From: Chamaecyparis obtusa
Taxonomy: Eukaryota > Streptophyta > Pinopsida > Cupressales > Cupressaceae
Length of the DNA stretch: 64,000 nucleotides
Direction: 5' to 3'
Assembly: GCA_027943335.1 (NCBI GenBank)
Contig: BSBK01003560.1
Location: forward strand, 310,001 to 374,000
Shown here in pieces: positions 11,341 through 23,647 of this stretch. A program made the position numbers and the translations under genes. Below the pieces are notes generated by a model that saw only the letters and a list, made by a program, of their open reading frames with translations, did not search any database and was not told the DNA's origin. Each line of letters starts with the position of its first letter. Positions within the stretch are counted from its first letter, which is position 1.

Positions 11341-12683
11341 TTGGAACCTTAAATTTTAGCAAAATTTAGTACTTCCTAGGAGTCAAAATAAAACAAATAA
11401 TTCTTAAATAATCTCTTCTAATATTCATTTTCCACTCGTCATCACCAATCTTTTGTATTTGATCAAAGGTTGAAACTACTGAAGTTTTCTTAAAATAATC
11501 ACTACCCACATGTGAGCACAAGTATGACCTTCCAGGTATAATATTAATTAACAATTCCATCACTACTTACAAGACATCCATAAACCATTAATTCACTATT
11601 CATATAGCTTATTCATAAAGATATCACCCATCGGGAAAATATTATGCGATTCCTTTGATCTCAGTTTGTGTCTATATAGCAAGTCTTGACATATTAGAGA
11701 AGGCAAATTATTTTTACACTGATCAGGAAGCTATATAGGAGAAAGAAACTTGAACATAAGGAGTTATTGAAGAAACCCAATGAATCAATTCATATGCTAC
11801 CTCAATGAAGGTTTTGAGGTGATAGACAATCAAGAGAAAATAAATTAGGTTACTCTGATTATGGAAGTGCACAAACAAAGTAAGATGGTATTGGAGTAGC
11901 CTGGTCTATCGGAAAAGAAAAATCAAAGCGCTCCGAATGAGTAAGTTAGTTCGACAATTCTTTATGATCCACCATTGGCCTAGGTTTTGCTGATGATTCT
12001 CGTTAGGGAAATAGCAACTATCAGAAGATGGAATTAAGACATGACTGATACTATAGGTTACTTCGATAGTTTTTCTTTCAGTCATATTGAAGGAGCATCC
12101 TATGTGTTTCATCGATGAAGGTACTAAGAATGAAGGTAAGTACTCTATTGAAGAAACTTCAATTATCGGTGAAAGCTTTTCAAACTTACATCGATAATAG
12201 AAAGTGGTAACAGATAAAGTGTCGGAAGAAGATTCACCGATGAAATATTCATTGAGGAAACAAACACTATTAGAACAAAAGGAAAGGATCGCTTTGATCA
12301 CATAAGCTACTTCGATGGCATCTACTTAAATTATATCGAGGAAATACTTCAGCTATTTTGTCGATGATGAAACTAAGTGGATGAAGGATATCTTTATCAT
12401 CAAACATCGCCAGAAGTCCCATCGATACGATATACCACCACAAAGAAAAATGCATCGGCAAGAGTTTTACCGATGACCCTCATTCGGGAAACTATAACCA
12501 TCAGAATGGAGCATAATAGAAATCCTTCCCACAGAAGTTACCTAGATGAAAATCTTATAATTCCACCAAAGAAATGTATGGCGAGTTCCTTGGAAAAGAA
12601 ACTCATGAGAGAGCTAGTACATATTGGAGAAACTATCATCATCGGGATAGTTTTTTATGACCTATCCGATCGTGTATGTTACT
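11341..12683. other. Upstream flank or long LTR portion of Copia element, no gene
   Basis: From about 11900 the sequence is dense in ATCGATGA, CTTCGAT and ACCGATGA words on both strands, a vocabulary similar in style to the CCGAGT-rich LTR at 62.4-63.5 kb. This may be the upstream part of a long LTR (possible start TGTTGGAACC near 11338), but no second copy exists in the window to prove it. Overlapping frames here (for example 11906-12461 minus, 12377-12688 plus) show no family motif. Confidence 0.35.
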
Positions 12684-12978
12684 GTTGATATTGTGGAGAC
12701 TGATGATGTAGTGGGTGTTGATACCGTGGCCGATTTTAGAGGTTTCCCTAAAATGCTTGTTATAAGCGACTGAGATGCATAATGCATTGTAATGTTGATG
12801 TACTATTTTGTTGGATAATAAGAAAGGTTGGATGGTTGTGTAGGTGGATGTAGCCCAGGGTTTGGGTGAACCACATTAAATCTGTTTGTTATCTGTGTTT
12901 AGATTGTTTTTTTTCTTTTGTTTCTGCATATATAACTATTTATTCTTGTATTGTTTAGATCTGTCAATCCCTAACAAT

Positions 12979-12990
12979 TAGTATCAGAGC
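12979..12990 (+). promoter_or_regulatory. Primer-binding site of Copia element
   Basis: TAGTATCAGAGC differs by one base from the usual plant Copia TGGTATCAGAGC, complementary to the initiator Met-tRNA 3' end, and lies directly after an LTR-like end (CTAACA). It fixes the 3' boundary of the LTR near 12976. Confidence 0.85.
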
Positions 12991-13039
12991 AAGGCTTTGT
13001 GCTGTAGATTGGAAGGACTTTCAGATTTGAGTGGCAGCA

Positions 13040-13790
13040 ATGGAGGATTCCAAATTCAAGGTTGAAAAATCAACGACCAGAATTTTATGTTATGGAAAAT
13101 GTCGATGGAGGATTATCTGTATCAAAAAGACCTATGGCGGCCATTAGAAGGAAAGATAAAGAAACTGGCCGCACAGTCAGAGGAAGATTGGGATATTTTG
13201 GATAGAAAGGCACTGAGATCTATTCGTTTGTGCCTTGCACCATCTATAACTTTCAACATATAGAAGGCAACAACGACCGTAGAGCTGATGCAAACATTGG
13301 CTAAGTTATATGAGAAACCCTTAGCTTCGAATAAGGTATTTCTTATGAAGCGTTTATTAAATATGAATTTGGGTGAGGGAGGATATGTAGTGAATCATTT
13401 AAATGAGTTTAATACAGTTACCAGTCAACTGTCATCGGTAAAAATTTCCTTAGATGAAGAGGTTAGGGCTCTCTTAATTTTATGTTCTTTGCCAGAAAGC
13501 TGGAATAGTTTGGTTATGGTTGTAAGTAACTCTATCTCTGGTTCAAATACTTTTAAATTTGATGATGTTGTTGGTGTTATCCTAAGAAGGAAATGTGATG
13601 GAAAAGCCCAGGTGAAACTTCAACCTCATCAGGTTCTGCTTTTAATGTGGAGAATAGAGGAAGAGCAAGGGAAAGAGGAAAAGGCCCTTCGCATGATAAG
13701 TCACGAGGGAAGTCAAAGAAAATACGCTCTCAATCTAAATGAAAGAAAGATTGCTGGTAATGTGGAAAGCCCGGTCACCTGAAGAAAGAC
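13040..13790 (+). pseudogene. Copia gag (UBN2-type) with zinc knuckle, broken
   Basis: The ATG at 13040 opens MEDSKFKVEK; a missing base near 13068 shifts to NFMLWKMSMEDYLYQKDLW. The frame then resumes with LMQTLAKLYEKPL, FLMKRLLNMNL and ALLILCSLPESWNSLV, typical of the UBN2/gag-polypeptide family. Near 13756 a CCHC knuckle can be read as CW*CGKPGHLKKDC, with a stop inside it. The protein would package element RNA. At least one stop (TAG at about 13261) and two shifts abolish it. Confidence 0.85.
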
Positions 13791-16700
13791 TGTTGGTCTT
13801 GAAAAAATAAACAAGGAGATGGAAATGAAGATGCCAGTAAGGAAGCTAATCTTGCAAGTAATACTTTACAAGATGCTTTAATCTTATGTTTGGATAATGT
13901 TAATGATTCCTAGGTAATAGATTTTGGGGCTTCATTCCATGCTACACCCCATAGAAAATATTTTCAAGATTATGTTCAAGGTGATTTTGGACAGGTATAT
14001 TTGAGTGATGATGAGCCCTGTCCTTTTGTCAGAAAGGGAAAGATAAAGATCAAGTTGCCAAATGAAAATGACTGGATGCTGCAGGAGGTAAGGCACGTTC
14101 CTAATTTAAGAAGAAATTTAATTTCTGCAGGACAATTGGGTAGTGAAGGTTGCATAGTCATGTTTACAGACAATGTTTGGAAGGTCACTAAAGGTTCATT
14201 AGTAGTAGCTAAAGGTGCGAAGGTAGGCACATTATATCTGTGTACTGGTAACACTTATTCTACCTTAGCTGCTACTGATAATGTTAATGCAGGGAAAGCT
14301 ACTATAGATGTTGCAAGAATAGATTAAAAAATGTGGCACCATAGGCTTGGGCACATGAGTGAGAAAGGGATGAAAATCCTTCACTCTAAAAATCTGTTGC
14401 CGGGACTGAAAAATATTGATTTAGAGTTCTGTAAAAATTGTGTTTATGGTAAACAGAAAAGAGTTAGATTTCTGAGAGTTGGGAAAGAAAAGAAGAGTGA
14501 TAAGTTAGATCTAGTGCATTCAAATGTATGGGGAATGACTCAGGTATCATCTCTTTGTGGCTCTCATTATTATGCTATTTTTATAGATGATTCAACTAGG
14601 AAAACATGGGTATATTTCCTGAAACAAAAATCTGATGTTTTTGAAACATTTAAGAAATGGAAAGCTTTGGTTTAGAATGAGACAGGAAAGAAGTTGAAGT
14701 GTTTCAGATCCGATAATGGACGTGAGTATTGCAGCACAACCTTTGAAGATTATTGTTCTATCAATGGAATTCGAAGGCAAAAGGCAGTTCCAAGAACCCC
14801 ACAAGAAAATGGTGTGTCAAAAAGAATGAATAGGACAATCATGGAACATGCAAGGAGCATGAGATTACATGCTGGACTGCCCCTTCATTTCTGGGTAGAT
14901 GTTGTAAACACTATTGTCTACCTGATAAACAAAGGACCTTCAGCCCCTTTGGATGGTGGTATTCCAGAGGAAGCATGGACTGGTAAAAAGGTAAATTATT
15001 CGTTTCTAAAAACCTTTGGTTGTGAAGCCTTTGTCCATGTTGATAAAGAAAATAGAACCAAGCTTGATGCTAAATCTCTAAAATGTACCTTCGTTGGATA
15101 TGGAGTAGATGACTATGGTTATTGGTTATGGGATTTTGAAAATCATAAAATAATTAGGAGTAGAGATGTTATATTCAATGAGAAGGTCATGTATAAAGAA
15201 CAATTGCAGGAAAAGAAGCATGAACAGGTCACACAAGAATATGTGGTGTTGGATGAGCTTCCTAAAAATGAAATGCCACTAGTACCTAATGCTCAACAAC
15301 AACAGGTTATCCCACAAATTCCTGTAAGTGTTAGACATTCTATAAGGTCAAATAGACCTCCTAAAAGGTTTTCTCCTTCTTTGTATTCTATTTTATTGAA
15401 TGATTTTGGTGAACTAGAAGAATATGAAGAAGCAATGTAGGTGGATGCCAAACAATAGTGGAAGCTAGGCATGAAAGAGGAGATGGACTCCTTGTTGAAA
15501 AATAAGACTTGGGACTTAGTCCCTTTACCTGAAGGAAAAAGATCCTTGCCAAACAAATGGGTTTATAGGCTAAAGGAGGAAGATGGAGGAAAGAAAAGGT
15601 ATAAGGCCAGACTTGTGGTAAAAGGTTTTGCACAGAAAAATGGTATAGATTTTGATGAAATAATCTCCCCTGTTGTAAAAATGACTTCAATTAGAATTTT
15701 AATAAGTCTTATGGCTACAGGTGACTTGCATCTTGAACAACTAGATGTCAAAATAGCTTTTCTCCATGGAGATTTGGAGGAGGAAATTTACGTGCAGCAA
15801 CCAGAGGGATATGAGGTCAAGGGTAAGGAGAATTTGATGTGTAGGTTAAGGAAGAGTCTATATGGCCTAAAGCAGGAACCCCAAAAATGGTAATTAAAAT
15901 TTGATAGTTTTATGGCTGAACAAGGTTACCATAGATGTCATTCTGATCACTGTATGTATTTTAAGAGTTTGGATAATGGGAATTACATTATCCTATTACT
16001 CTATGTTGATGACATGCTTGTTGCTGGGTCTAATATGCAACAAATAAATGAACTTAAACATAAATTAGCAAGGTCATTTGCTATGAAGGATTTGGGTGCT
16101 GCTAAACAAATCCTTGGTATGAGGATTACACGGGATAGGAAAAATAGAACCTTGAATTTGTCCCAAAGTGAGTATATAAAGAAGGTGTTGAAAAGATTTA
16201 ATATGTAGGATGCAAAAACAGTCAATACACCATTGGCTAGTCATTTCAAATTGACTAAGGAAATGTGGCCAAAGGCACATGAAGAGGTAGATAAAATGTC
16301 TAACACCTCGTATTCATTAGCTGTTGGTAGTATGATGTATGCAATGGTATGCACACGACCAGATATTTCTCATGCAGTGGGAGTTGTCAGCAGGTATATG
16401 AGCAATCCGAGTATGGAACATTGGAATGCTATCAAATGGATACTTCGATATTTGAGAGGTACTACTACAAAGGCATTATGTTTCACAGGATCCAATTATG
16501 CTCTGAGTGGATTTGTTGACTCTAATCCGGCAGGAGATATTGATACAAGGAGGAGTTCTACAGGGTATGTTTTTACTGTAGGGGGTACTGAAGTCATTTG
16601 GATTTCTAGATTGCAGAAGGTTACTGCACTTTCAACCACTGAAGCTGAGTATGTAGTTGCTATGGAAGCTAGCAAGGAGATGATTTGGTTACAATGTTTT

Positions 16701-16880
16701 CTGGAGGAACTGGGTCAGAAGCAGGAAGTTCACCCATTGTACAGTGATAGCCAGAGTGTCATTCATCTTGCAAAGAATTCTATTTTTCATTCAAGGACAA
16801 AGCACATACAGCTCAGGTACCATTTTATAAGGTCTATTTTGGATGATAACAAGTGTCATTCTGAGATTTCAAATTTTTAA
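13791..16880 (+). pseudogene. Copia pol polyprotein, broken by stops
   Basis: One frame carries the whole pol. Protease: VIDFGASFHATP, in which the DSG active site is DFG. Integrase: MWHHRLGHMSEKG then CKNCVYGKQ (HHCC zinc site), HSNVWG (first catalytic Asp changed to Asn), RSDNGREY, and TPQENGVSKRMNRT (Glu present). RT: NKWVYRLKEE, KARLVVKGFAQK, QLDVKIAFLHGDL, and LLYVDDMLVAGS (YVDD at 16002-16013). RNase H: GFVDSN, STTEAEY, YSDSQS. Stops near 13912, 14326, 14675, 15438, 15456, 15891 and 16206 sit mostly where CAG or TGG is expected. RNase H is followed by premature termination. Confidence 0.9.
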
Positions 16881-17162
16881 AACTAGTGCATTAATGATTG
16901 ATTGTGCAAAATTAATAACTCACATGAACAATTGCTCTATAGTTTGTTGATTGAAGTGAGTTTTATCAGAAGATCTCTGAGAATGAGCTTTGCAGTGGAA
17001 AATAACTGAAGAAATTTGCAAACAAAGGAGCGACATACTTCAACCAATGCCAAGTAGGTTATCTTTTCTAGTAACTGTAAATGGTTCTTCTATGAATAAT
17101 TACATTGTATTGATGCATATAAAATACCAAAATGAAAACTACATCAAGATACATTAGACTAG

Positions 17163-19990
17163 ATGTAGGGGTCGGGACCAAAATCTAGGAAGGCTACCCA
17201 AGGAAAGCCCGATGTTGAGAAAAATGAGGACAACCAAAGATGTAGGGGATGTGTGGACTAGCATAAGGAGATATGAATTATTTATCTTTCACTATGCTAG
17301 AAGAACCTACCATCAATTGGTTTGTAACCCTTGGAGAACAAATTTGGGAAGATTGTTAGTGCCAAATGTCTTTGTAAATATAGATCTCATCAAATTATTG
17401 GCAAACCATTACAATTCGGGGAAAAGGGCAATATGCAATTTGCATCGAGAGCCATTTGGGCATATATTGAAGAATGTAGTGAATGAAGTTTTTAATCTAG
17501 ATGATTTATTTGACTACCCCATAAACTATAAGGACCTACAGAGTGAATATGTCAAGTTAGACACTACTTATAAGGAGTGGAGGTGCCTTTGCATAGGCCC
17601 AAAGAGGAGTGAAAATTGATACCGTTGAATGATGATGATGATGATGATGATGATGATGGCCCTACTTTCAATATTGAACTATTTGAACCATATGCTAAGT
17701 ATACTTATTACTTGGAGGAACAAGTGGCTAGTGCAAAGGTCCTAGAATTTATGGCTATTGCCCCAATGGTGATTGTAATAGATGTTCAATGTCACAACCC
17801 TATACCATTTGATTATGTAGAATATATCTCCAGGATGATAGATATTGGGTTAAAATCTATCAAAGATGACCTTGAACACATTTATTTTAGATATTACTTT
17901 GTCTTGATGTGCATGATGCTTTTCTATGGCCACGAGATTGGGATATGGACATAAGGATTGAAAATTAAAAAAATTGGAAAGGAGGGAGGGTCATTGCTAG
18001 TCCAATTCAGACTTCCATTTGGAACTCTAGATTTACTGAGTCTCATTGTGTCTATTTTGTTGAGTTATTTGTAAAAAATAATTTTCAAGGTGTATAATCA
18101 TCCTTGTGACTATTTTATTTCTACTGAAATTAAGAAAATTTTAAGACCAAAAAATTTTGATGAGAGGAAGGTAGTCGACCATAACTAGGGTGATTGGTAT
18201 GTTCACAAGGACTTGACCATAATACAAGATTTTATTTTTGAAGCAGAACCATATAAGCTGCTCAAGATAGTCCCTGCTAGAATTGCATACTTGGGAGTTG
18301 TTAGACAATTAAATTACTCTTGTTTCATGCATCTAGCTTCAACACACAAATAATGTTTTATGCTAGGCCCATTGAATTTCAATGACTTTACCATTGTTTC
18401 CACTACGGCATATGATCTCATCTGGGATAAATTATTGACACGGTAAAAATTCAAGGAGGCCAACCCAAGAAAGGGATATGACCTTTCAAAGGTTACATCA
18501 GTTTTATGTGAAAGAAGCAGAATTTGTGTGGATACCATCATATCCCTTTTCTTGTTGAGGATGTTTTCAAGAATCTAGAGGATCGAGAGGTTAAGGAAGC
18601 AGTTGAAAATATAATCAAGAGCTGGAACAAAAGATGGAGATGTGGGATCTAGAATACATATCATCTGGTGAGGAGTCTTCTCTTGAGAGTGAAGGACATT
18701 TAGAGTTTCAACAAGGTCCAAGATGGTAGTTGATGAGTATGTAGATCTCCTTGATAGAGGAGTAAAAGTAGCCAAGGATTTGAAAATTTATAATAATGCT
18801 AGGCTCTTAGCTTATGAATCCTTTATATCAGCTGACCAATTTGTCAAATTTGATGAATTTAAAACCTTTATTTATAATTTCAAGGGAAAAAAGTTAAGTT
18901 ACCTCATTAAATGAGCAGAGGTTACTAAATAAATTGAAAATAGAGATTGACCATGAGATCAGTGTTATGACACTTGATAAGGGGAGACAATTTCTGTAGG
19001 AGGAAGGAATTATGGTGTTCTCTAGATGGGACTTAATTGAAACTCTTGTATTTGATATCTTTTTACATAGTGATGATAAAAAATACAAACTAAATTTTAA
19101 AGGAGTGAATGAAATTTATATTGGCTCAACATTCAATACTAATGAAGAATCCATGTTGATTTGGGCATTATATCCTCCTCACAAAAGGCCAACAATCATT
19201 TATATAGAGAAAGCATTCAACCATATGATAACACTCAAGGTAGGAGAAGTTGATCTGATTGTCATAGCTGACATTGGTGTGAACATATCAAAGATGAACA
19301 TAGCTCAGATGAAACAATTGACGAAGGAAATGAATGCCTTCAAATTAAAGAATGAAAGATTGATGTTAGAAAATGCTACTCTAAGGGACACTAACATGAG
19401 GATCACCTCTGGGGAGGATGTGGAGTTGAAATATAAGTATGAAGAGTTACACAAGGAAAACCAACAACTACTAATGCAAAGAGTTTGAGACAATGTTAGT
19501 ACTACTTCATAAAAGGTTTGCAAATATGATGATGTGGCTTGATAGTTTCTGGATTTCCCATCATAAAAATTATGTGGCTATATTTGAGCATGAGAGGTTA
19601 AAGAATAGACTGCAAGAAAAGTGACATGATGTGTGTCTAAATTAGGCTTCTAACACTCATTCTATTTCTCTTGCTGAAAAACTGATTGTCAAGCATGACA
19701 AATACTCAAAAGCCCTGTAATCAGAATATGAAGGATTTGAAAGTAAGGTTAAGATGGGAATGCCTACATTATGTACCAAAGATGGAACCTTAAAAGATCA
19801 AGGTAGTTGGTTAGAAGGATGCAATCAAATAATGCAGAATGTCTTGGATACTTTGAGAAGTGAGTAACTAGCACTTGATAGGAGCTACCGACACACAAAG
19901 AAAATGATCCAGATCAAGTCTGAGGCCAGGAACACCATACATGATGCCAACACCCATGTGGACAAGAAGTACACAGAGCACCTACCAACA
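17163..19990 (+). pseudogene. Long retroelement-associated ORF, decayed
   Basis: Segments in two frames join into a protein of perhaps 900 residues. It starts with a basic stretch (PKSRKATQGKPDVEK), then WTSIRRYELFIF, LLVPNVFVNIDLIKLL and NEVFNLDDLFDYP, reminiscent of plant-mobile-domain-like ORFs found beside plant retroelements. A GAT run gives nine Asp near 17631. The C-terminal part (19266-19488) is coiled-coil: MNIAQMKQLTKEMNAFKLK and YKYEELHKENQQLL. A frameshift lies at about 17619, and stops at 17952, near 18188, 18351, 18912 and 19486. The function is unknown; family assignment is by resemblance only. Confidence 0.5.
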
Positions 19991-19999
19991 CCCTACTCT

Positions 20000-21031
20000 T
20001 GGTTGGATGAAGATTAGTGTCATCATTATTTATTTTTTTATGTTAATTTAGTTAGTTACTTTCCAAAAGATTTGATGAAGATGCACGAACTCTCTAGTTT
20101 TTCATATATTATGAACTTTAAATGTAATATTTCATCATCCTTAGAAAGACATTTTGTATTTTCAAAAGCAGTAAAATACCTTTATCAATTTTCAAGCAAT
20201 ATAATCAATACTCTTTCTTCTCATTTGTGTTGTGGGAAATCTTTTCTCTATATAGTTCTCTTCGATTTTCATTTAAGGTAAATGATTGCTAGAATAGAAG
20301 TTTCAATTAATTTATGGTAGCCAATTCATGTAGTTAAAATATTAGTCCTTAATACATGAAGACTAGTTGGCTTATTGTGTGTCATATTCTTTTAATTCTC
20401 ATGAAATTGTCTCAACATCCTTGCATTTTAGATCATCCTTTAAGTACATTTACGTCATCCCTTAGGTAATCTCACTTAGATCAAACCATCATCTTTGTTC
20501 CAAATCCAAATCCAAAAATCAATCAAGCCATCCAAACCTCCACTTAGTGTCACATCCTTTTGAGTTGCTCAAATCCTTAACCTAAATCAAAACCATTTTA
20601 TAGCCCCACCCCTTATGACTAAGCATTGTCTAGGGTAGCTAGTACTTGTCATTGAAGGCCTCATCATCTTGATCCAAAGATTTGGCTCGCATTGACAAGG
20701 ATCCTGTCTTCCAAAGATTACAAGTCTATCTAAGGTTGAAAATCCCATCCATTTGATCCTACTCTAGGAAAGGCAACTCATTCCCCTTTTGACACTAGGT
20801 AATCCTTAGATCCTTAAGCACATCCCCAACATACCAATCAATCACTATCCAAACATCCTTTAGGTTCATCCTAAGTCTTGCATTTACCCTTAGAATTCCT
20901 TAGGTCTATCCCATCCCCATCTTTAGGTTTCCTTAGAATCGTCTTGCATTCGTCCATCATTGCATATTCATTCCCCATCTTAGGATTTGTATTTCATGCT
21001 TGTTGAGACATGATCAAAGAAGAGAAAGGAT
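20000..21031 (+). repeat. Leader or LTR region of a Gypsy-like element
   Basis: 20341-21185 is matched in inverted orientation by 53087-53915, including phrases such as GGCTTATTGTGTGTCATATT and CTTAGGTTCATCC. It directly precedes a gag ATG at 21032 in both copies, so it is the 5' leader (and perhaps LTR) of one element family. I found no clear TG...CA boundary or primer-binding site. TAGATCC, CCTTAG and CATCC words recur throughout. No other gene seen in 20000-21031. Confidence 0.6.
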
Positions 21032-22257
21032 ATGGATCCTACTCTCGCTACTAGTTCATTTATCCCCAATGATCCTAACAATGCTATGGTAACATATGAT
21101 CCACAACCACCACGAATAAAAAATGTATGGGCAGATCTAGATGAAACAACCACCACGGGTTCTATGGAAGCATTCATGAGTCATCATGGATGGCCATGCT
21201 CAAATGGTTAGTGCAATTATAGCCCATAATTATCTCGCCATCTTGGCTAACTATGCACAGGAGGGTAGTCCCATTCAACCAGAACTTTAGCCCTTCAACC
21301 CCACAAACCCCATACACATCCCTACTAATGCATTTCACGTCGTTGTCCAACAAATTGTCGACCCTAGCCTCGAAGGGACCCAAGTGGCCTCACCTATTCC
21401 TCATCTTTTTCAATCTAGTGCCAACTTGCCCACAGTGAAAACAATGGCGCAATCCACTCGTTTTTCCATCATGGGACCACCAACTCCACCCTTGACATCT
21501 CAAAATGCCACATAGGCACAAAGCTCTTTGCAAGAACCACCTCCACCTTCCACACAGAATTCCACACAAATAATACCTCCACCTTTCGTGACCCAAAACT
21601 GCACGTCAGTGCCACCTTTTCAAGGAGCCAATGAAACACCTTTATTTATCGCCCAACAAGCCTTCACCCAAGTACCTGTTCCACTCATCACGTAGCTTGC
21701 CTTTGCACAAGTGTCCCTCCCACCTTTCATTACAAATGTGCAATCCCAACAACCATTTTACACAATAGGGATGCCACTTACGGGACCCCAAAACCAACCA
21801 TTCATACCACAAGTCCCTACCACAACATCCACATTCCCAGCCATAACCACGTCCTAACCTGCTACAAGGATAGGTTCTTCTTGGGGCCTTACTCATGCAT
21901 AGATGCATGCCTTAGGGATATAAACACAACCACACATCTCCAATCCCATCATCCCATGAACAATTATCCCATTTACAATGCAACCACCACTACCACCTTC
22001 TCAAACTGCATCTATCCCTACATTCACCAACTATCTAGCCATGCCATATGTCGTCCCTCCAACCGTACCACCACCACAATAACAAATATCTTCCCATTGT
22101 GCCAATTATCTCGCACAACCACCTCCTATCGCCAACATCCAAGGACCCATTCCACCCCTCAGCAATGCAGGAATGCATCCCACATACATCGGCCAAGCAC
22201 AAGGCCAAGAAAATCAACGTCCACACCATTTTACCGACATCCTCCAATAGTAGTGTA
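21032..22257 (+). pseudogene. Gypsy-like gag fragment, Pro/Gln-rich
   Basis: ATG opens MDPTLATSSFIPNDPNN, TYDPQPPRIKNVWADLDETT, GSMEAFMSHHG, then shifts by one base near 21193 into HAQMVSAIIAHNYLAILANY and a long Pro/Gln-rich stretch (QEPPPPSTQNSTQ, LIAQQAFTQVPVP-like, YVVPPTVPPPQ, LAQPPPIANIQGPIPPLSN). Such composition is typical of gag N-termini in some plant Gypsy elements. Several CAG/CAA-to-TAG/TAA stops interrupt it. A second, shorter copy of the N-terminus lies inverted at 53087-53240, where CGA has become TGA. No capsid core or pol follows; the sequence ends near 22257. Confidence 0.6.
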
Positions 22258-22486
22258 GAATCTATAAATTAATATCCTCGGAACATGACATTTATGTCAA
22301 TTCTCTCATAAAAAGAAAACTATGTTATTCTAAACCTTATTTAATTTACTATTTACTTGTCCTACTATATATAGAGTTTAGTTATATTTATCTAAGGGCT
22401 AAGATCTAGTCATATGGTGTTTGAGTAGTTTTCACCTCCTAGATTTAATATAGTTTTTATAGGGAGGATTTTCACTTTATATTTTG
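22258..22486. other. Left flank of the giant insertion
   Basis: The last ~40 bases (TATAGTTTTTATAGGGAGGA ... TTTATATTTTG) match the repeat family also present at 1370-1410 and 45735-45770; the family resumes at 44089 beyond the insertion. 22483-22486 (TTTG) is the left copy of the candidate target-site duplication. No gene. Confidence 0.7.
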
Positions 22487-22556
22487 GGGTATGTGCAGGA
22501 TCATGAGGGGCCAAACTATGCCCTTAAGTGGCAATGAAAAATCAGACAATCCGGAT
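22487..22556 (+). repeat. Left terminal inverted repeat
   Basis: Pairs with 44022-44088. The first ~30 bases match apart from three or four changes; a 10-bp insertion (CTATGCCCTT) follows in the left copy, then AAGTGGCAATG pairs with the right arm. An additional direct copy lies at 25759. Confidence 0.75.
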
Positions 22557-23290
22557 TAGTCAACTTGGCGTGAAAAAATGAACTAGTTATCAACCTAATA
22601 TCAAAAAGTTGTAAGAATATAATTTGTAGGAAATTGAATGTAGTTTCTAAACTACTAAGCCTTTTCTGAAAAAAAATTAATATGATTGGTAAAAAGTATA
22701 GATTGCAATGTAGCACTACAAACATTTTAGCAAAAAAATAAGAAGTACGTGTATGCCTGACCACCCTAATCAAAAGCAAATGATAATATTTTTTTATAAT
22801 ATTCTATATATAAGTAGCTGACTCATGCCCGGATGTGACGCATATTTTTTGGTATTTTTATTCCAAACAGATAATTAATTATGATTTTTTTGCTACAGCG
22901 CTTTCAGAATTTAAAAACTCTCGTGTCTGACCACCTTAACTCATTGAAAACTTATCATAATTCAATTTTTTTTAATTTTTTCTTATACTAGATGAAGCAT
23001 AGAATGTGACGCATCTTTCGAATTTCAAAAATGTTATACTGTTTGAAATATATAGTCATTTTTCAATCAGTATCTAAATCAACACTTTAGAGGTAGCTCG
23101 ATTAGAAAATAACTAATAATTACTTAATGAATTCAAAATTTGACAGCAATTATATTGATAGAAAGCTGATAATCTCCTTAAGATACCCTTTTCATTTTAT
23201 CAAATTCAGGTGAAAAAAAAGTCATCAGCTACATGGTCAAAGTCTGGAACTGAGAGAAACAGAAGAAAAACACGTTTTTGTGACACTTGA
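22487..23290 (+). repeat. Left-arm repeat, copy 1
   Basis: About 800 bp starting at the left terminus, repeated in the same orientation at 25759-26562 with only scattered differences. It holds no convincing gene. The minus-strand frame at 22516-22779 is kept open in both copies but has no recognisable motif. The arms diverge after the CACACTTGAAGAGTTGAC / ACACCTTCAACGTTGACC region, and both then enter A+T-rich tracts. Confidence 0.9.
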
Positions 23291-23340
23291 AGAGTTGACT
23301 AGGTAGGTTTGGTGCACAAACCACTACCGAGCCTAATCGA

Positions 23341-23361
23341 GTACCCGATATTATCGGGTAC
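23341..23361. repeat. Palindrome shared with the right end
   Basis: GTACCCGATA-T-TATCGGGTAC is a perfect 21-bp palindrome. The right end has ATCGGGTACCCGAT at 43922-43935, in a context also preceded by CCTAATCG when read inward. It is a subterminal motif common to both ends and a possible protein-binding site; function inferred only. Confidence 0.6.
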
Positions 23362-23439
23362 CTGAATCTGGCGGCAGAATTTTAAATTTTTGCTTTGTCT
23401 CTACTTTCTCTAATTTCTAATTTCGAAATTTGGTTCCAC

Positions 23440-23647
23440 TTTATCAATTATAGTTATATAATTGATAGTTATTAGTTATATATTAAATATTATATAATAT
23501 CAATTATATATTAAATGTTATATTTAATATTATTTAATATATATTAATATTAAAAACTATATATTAGATTATATATTATATATAATATTATATATTATAT
23601 ATTAAATATTATATAATATACATTTTACATTTTAAATATTATTTAAT
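23440..23647. repeat. ATATTA-rich low-complexity tract
   Basis: Almost pure A+T with recurring TATATTAAATATT words. The internal left-arm copy is followed by a similar tract at 26690-27135, so the tract is part of the element's plan. Confidence 0.85.

Larger units (their letters stand above)
12684..16880 (+). mobile_element. Decayed Copia (Ty1) LTR retrotransposon
   Basis: Order seen: probable 5' LTR ending CCCTAACA at 12976; primer-binding site with one change; gag; then protease, integrase, reverse transcriptase and RNase H in the Copia order (integrase before RT). The 3' end stops within the region after RNase H (..CHSEISNF), and no 3' LTR copy was found downstream, so the element is truncated or rearranged. 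The frames carry at least eight stops plus frameshifts, so it is inactive. Confidence 0.9.

Noticed and set aside
11906..12688. Frames of 63-131 codons on both strands
   Set aside because: Lie in LTR-like sequence full of ATCGATGA words, overlap each other on opposite strands, and show no family motif.
20980..21177. Minus-strand frame MNASIEPVVVVSS, also seen on the plus strand at 53089
   Set aside because: Antisense of the conserved gag start in both copies; gag on the other strand explains the conservation.
21881..22272. Overlapping Thr/Pro/His-rich frames in several phases
   Set aside because: Out-of-frame shadows of the Pro/Gln-rich gag fragment, explained by CAxCCx codon composition.
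22516..22779. 87-codon minus-strand frame also open at 25788-26051
   Set aside because: The two DNA copies are nearly identical overall, so shared openness is uninformative; no motif and no promoter.
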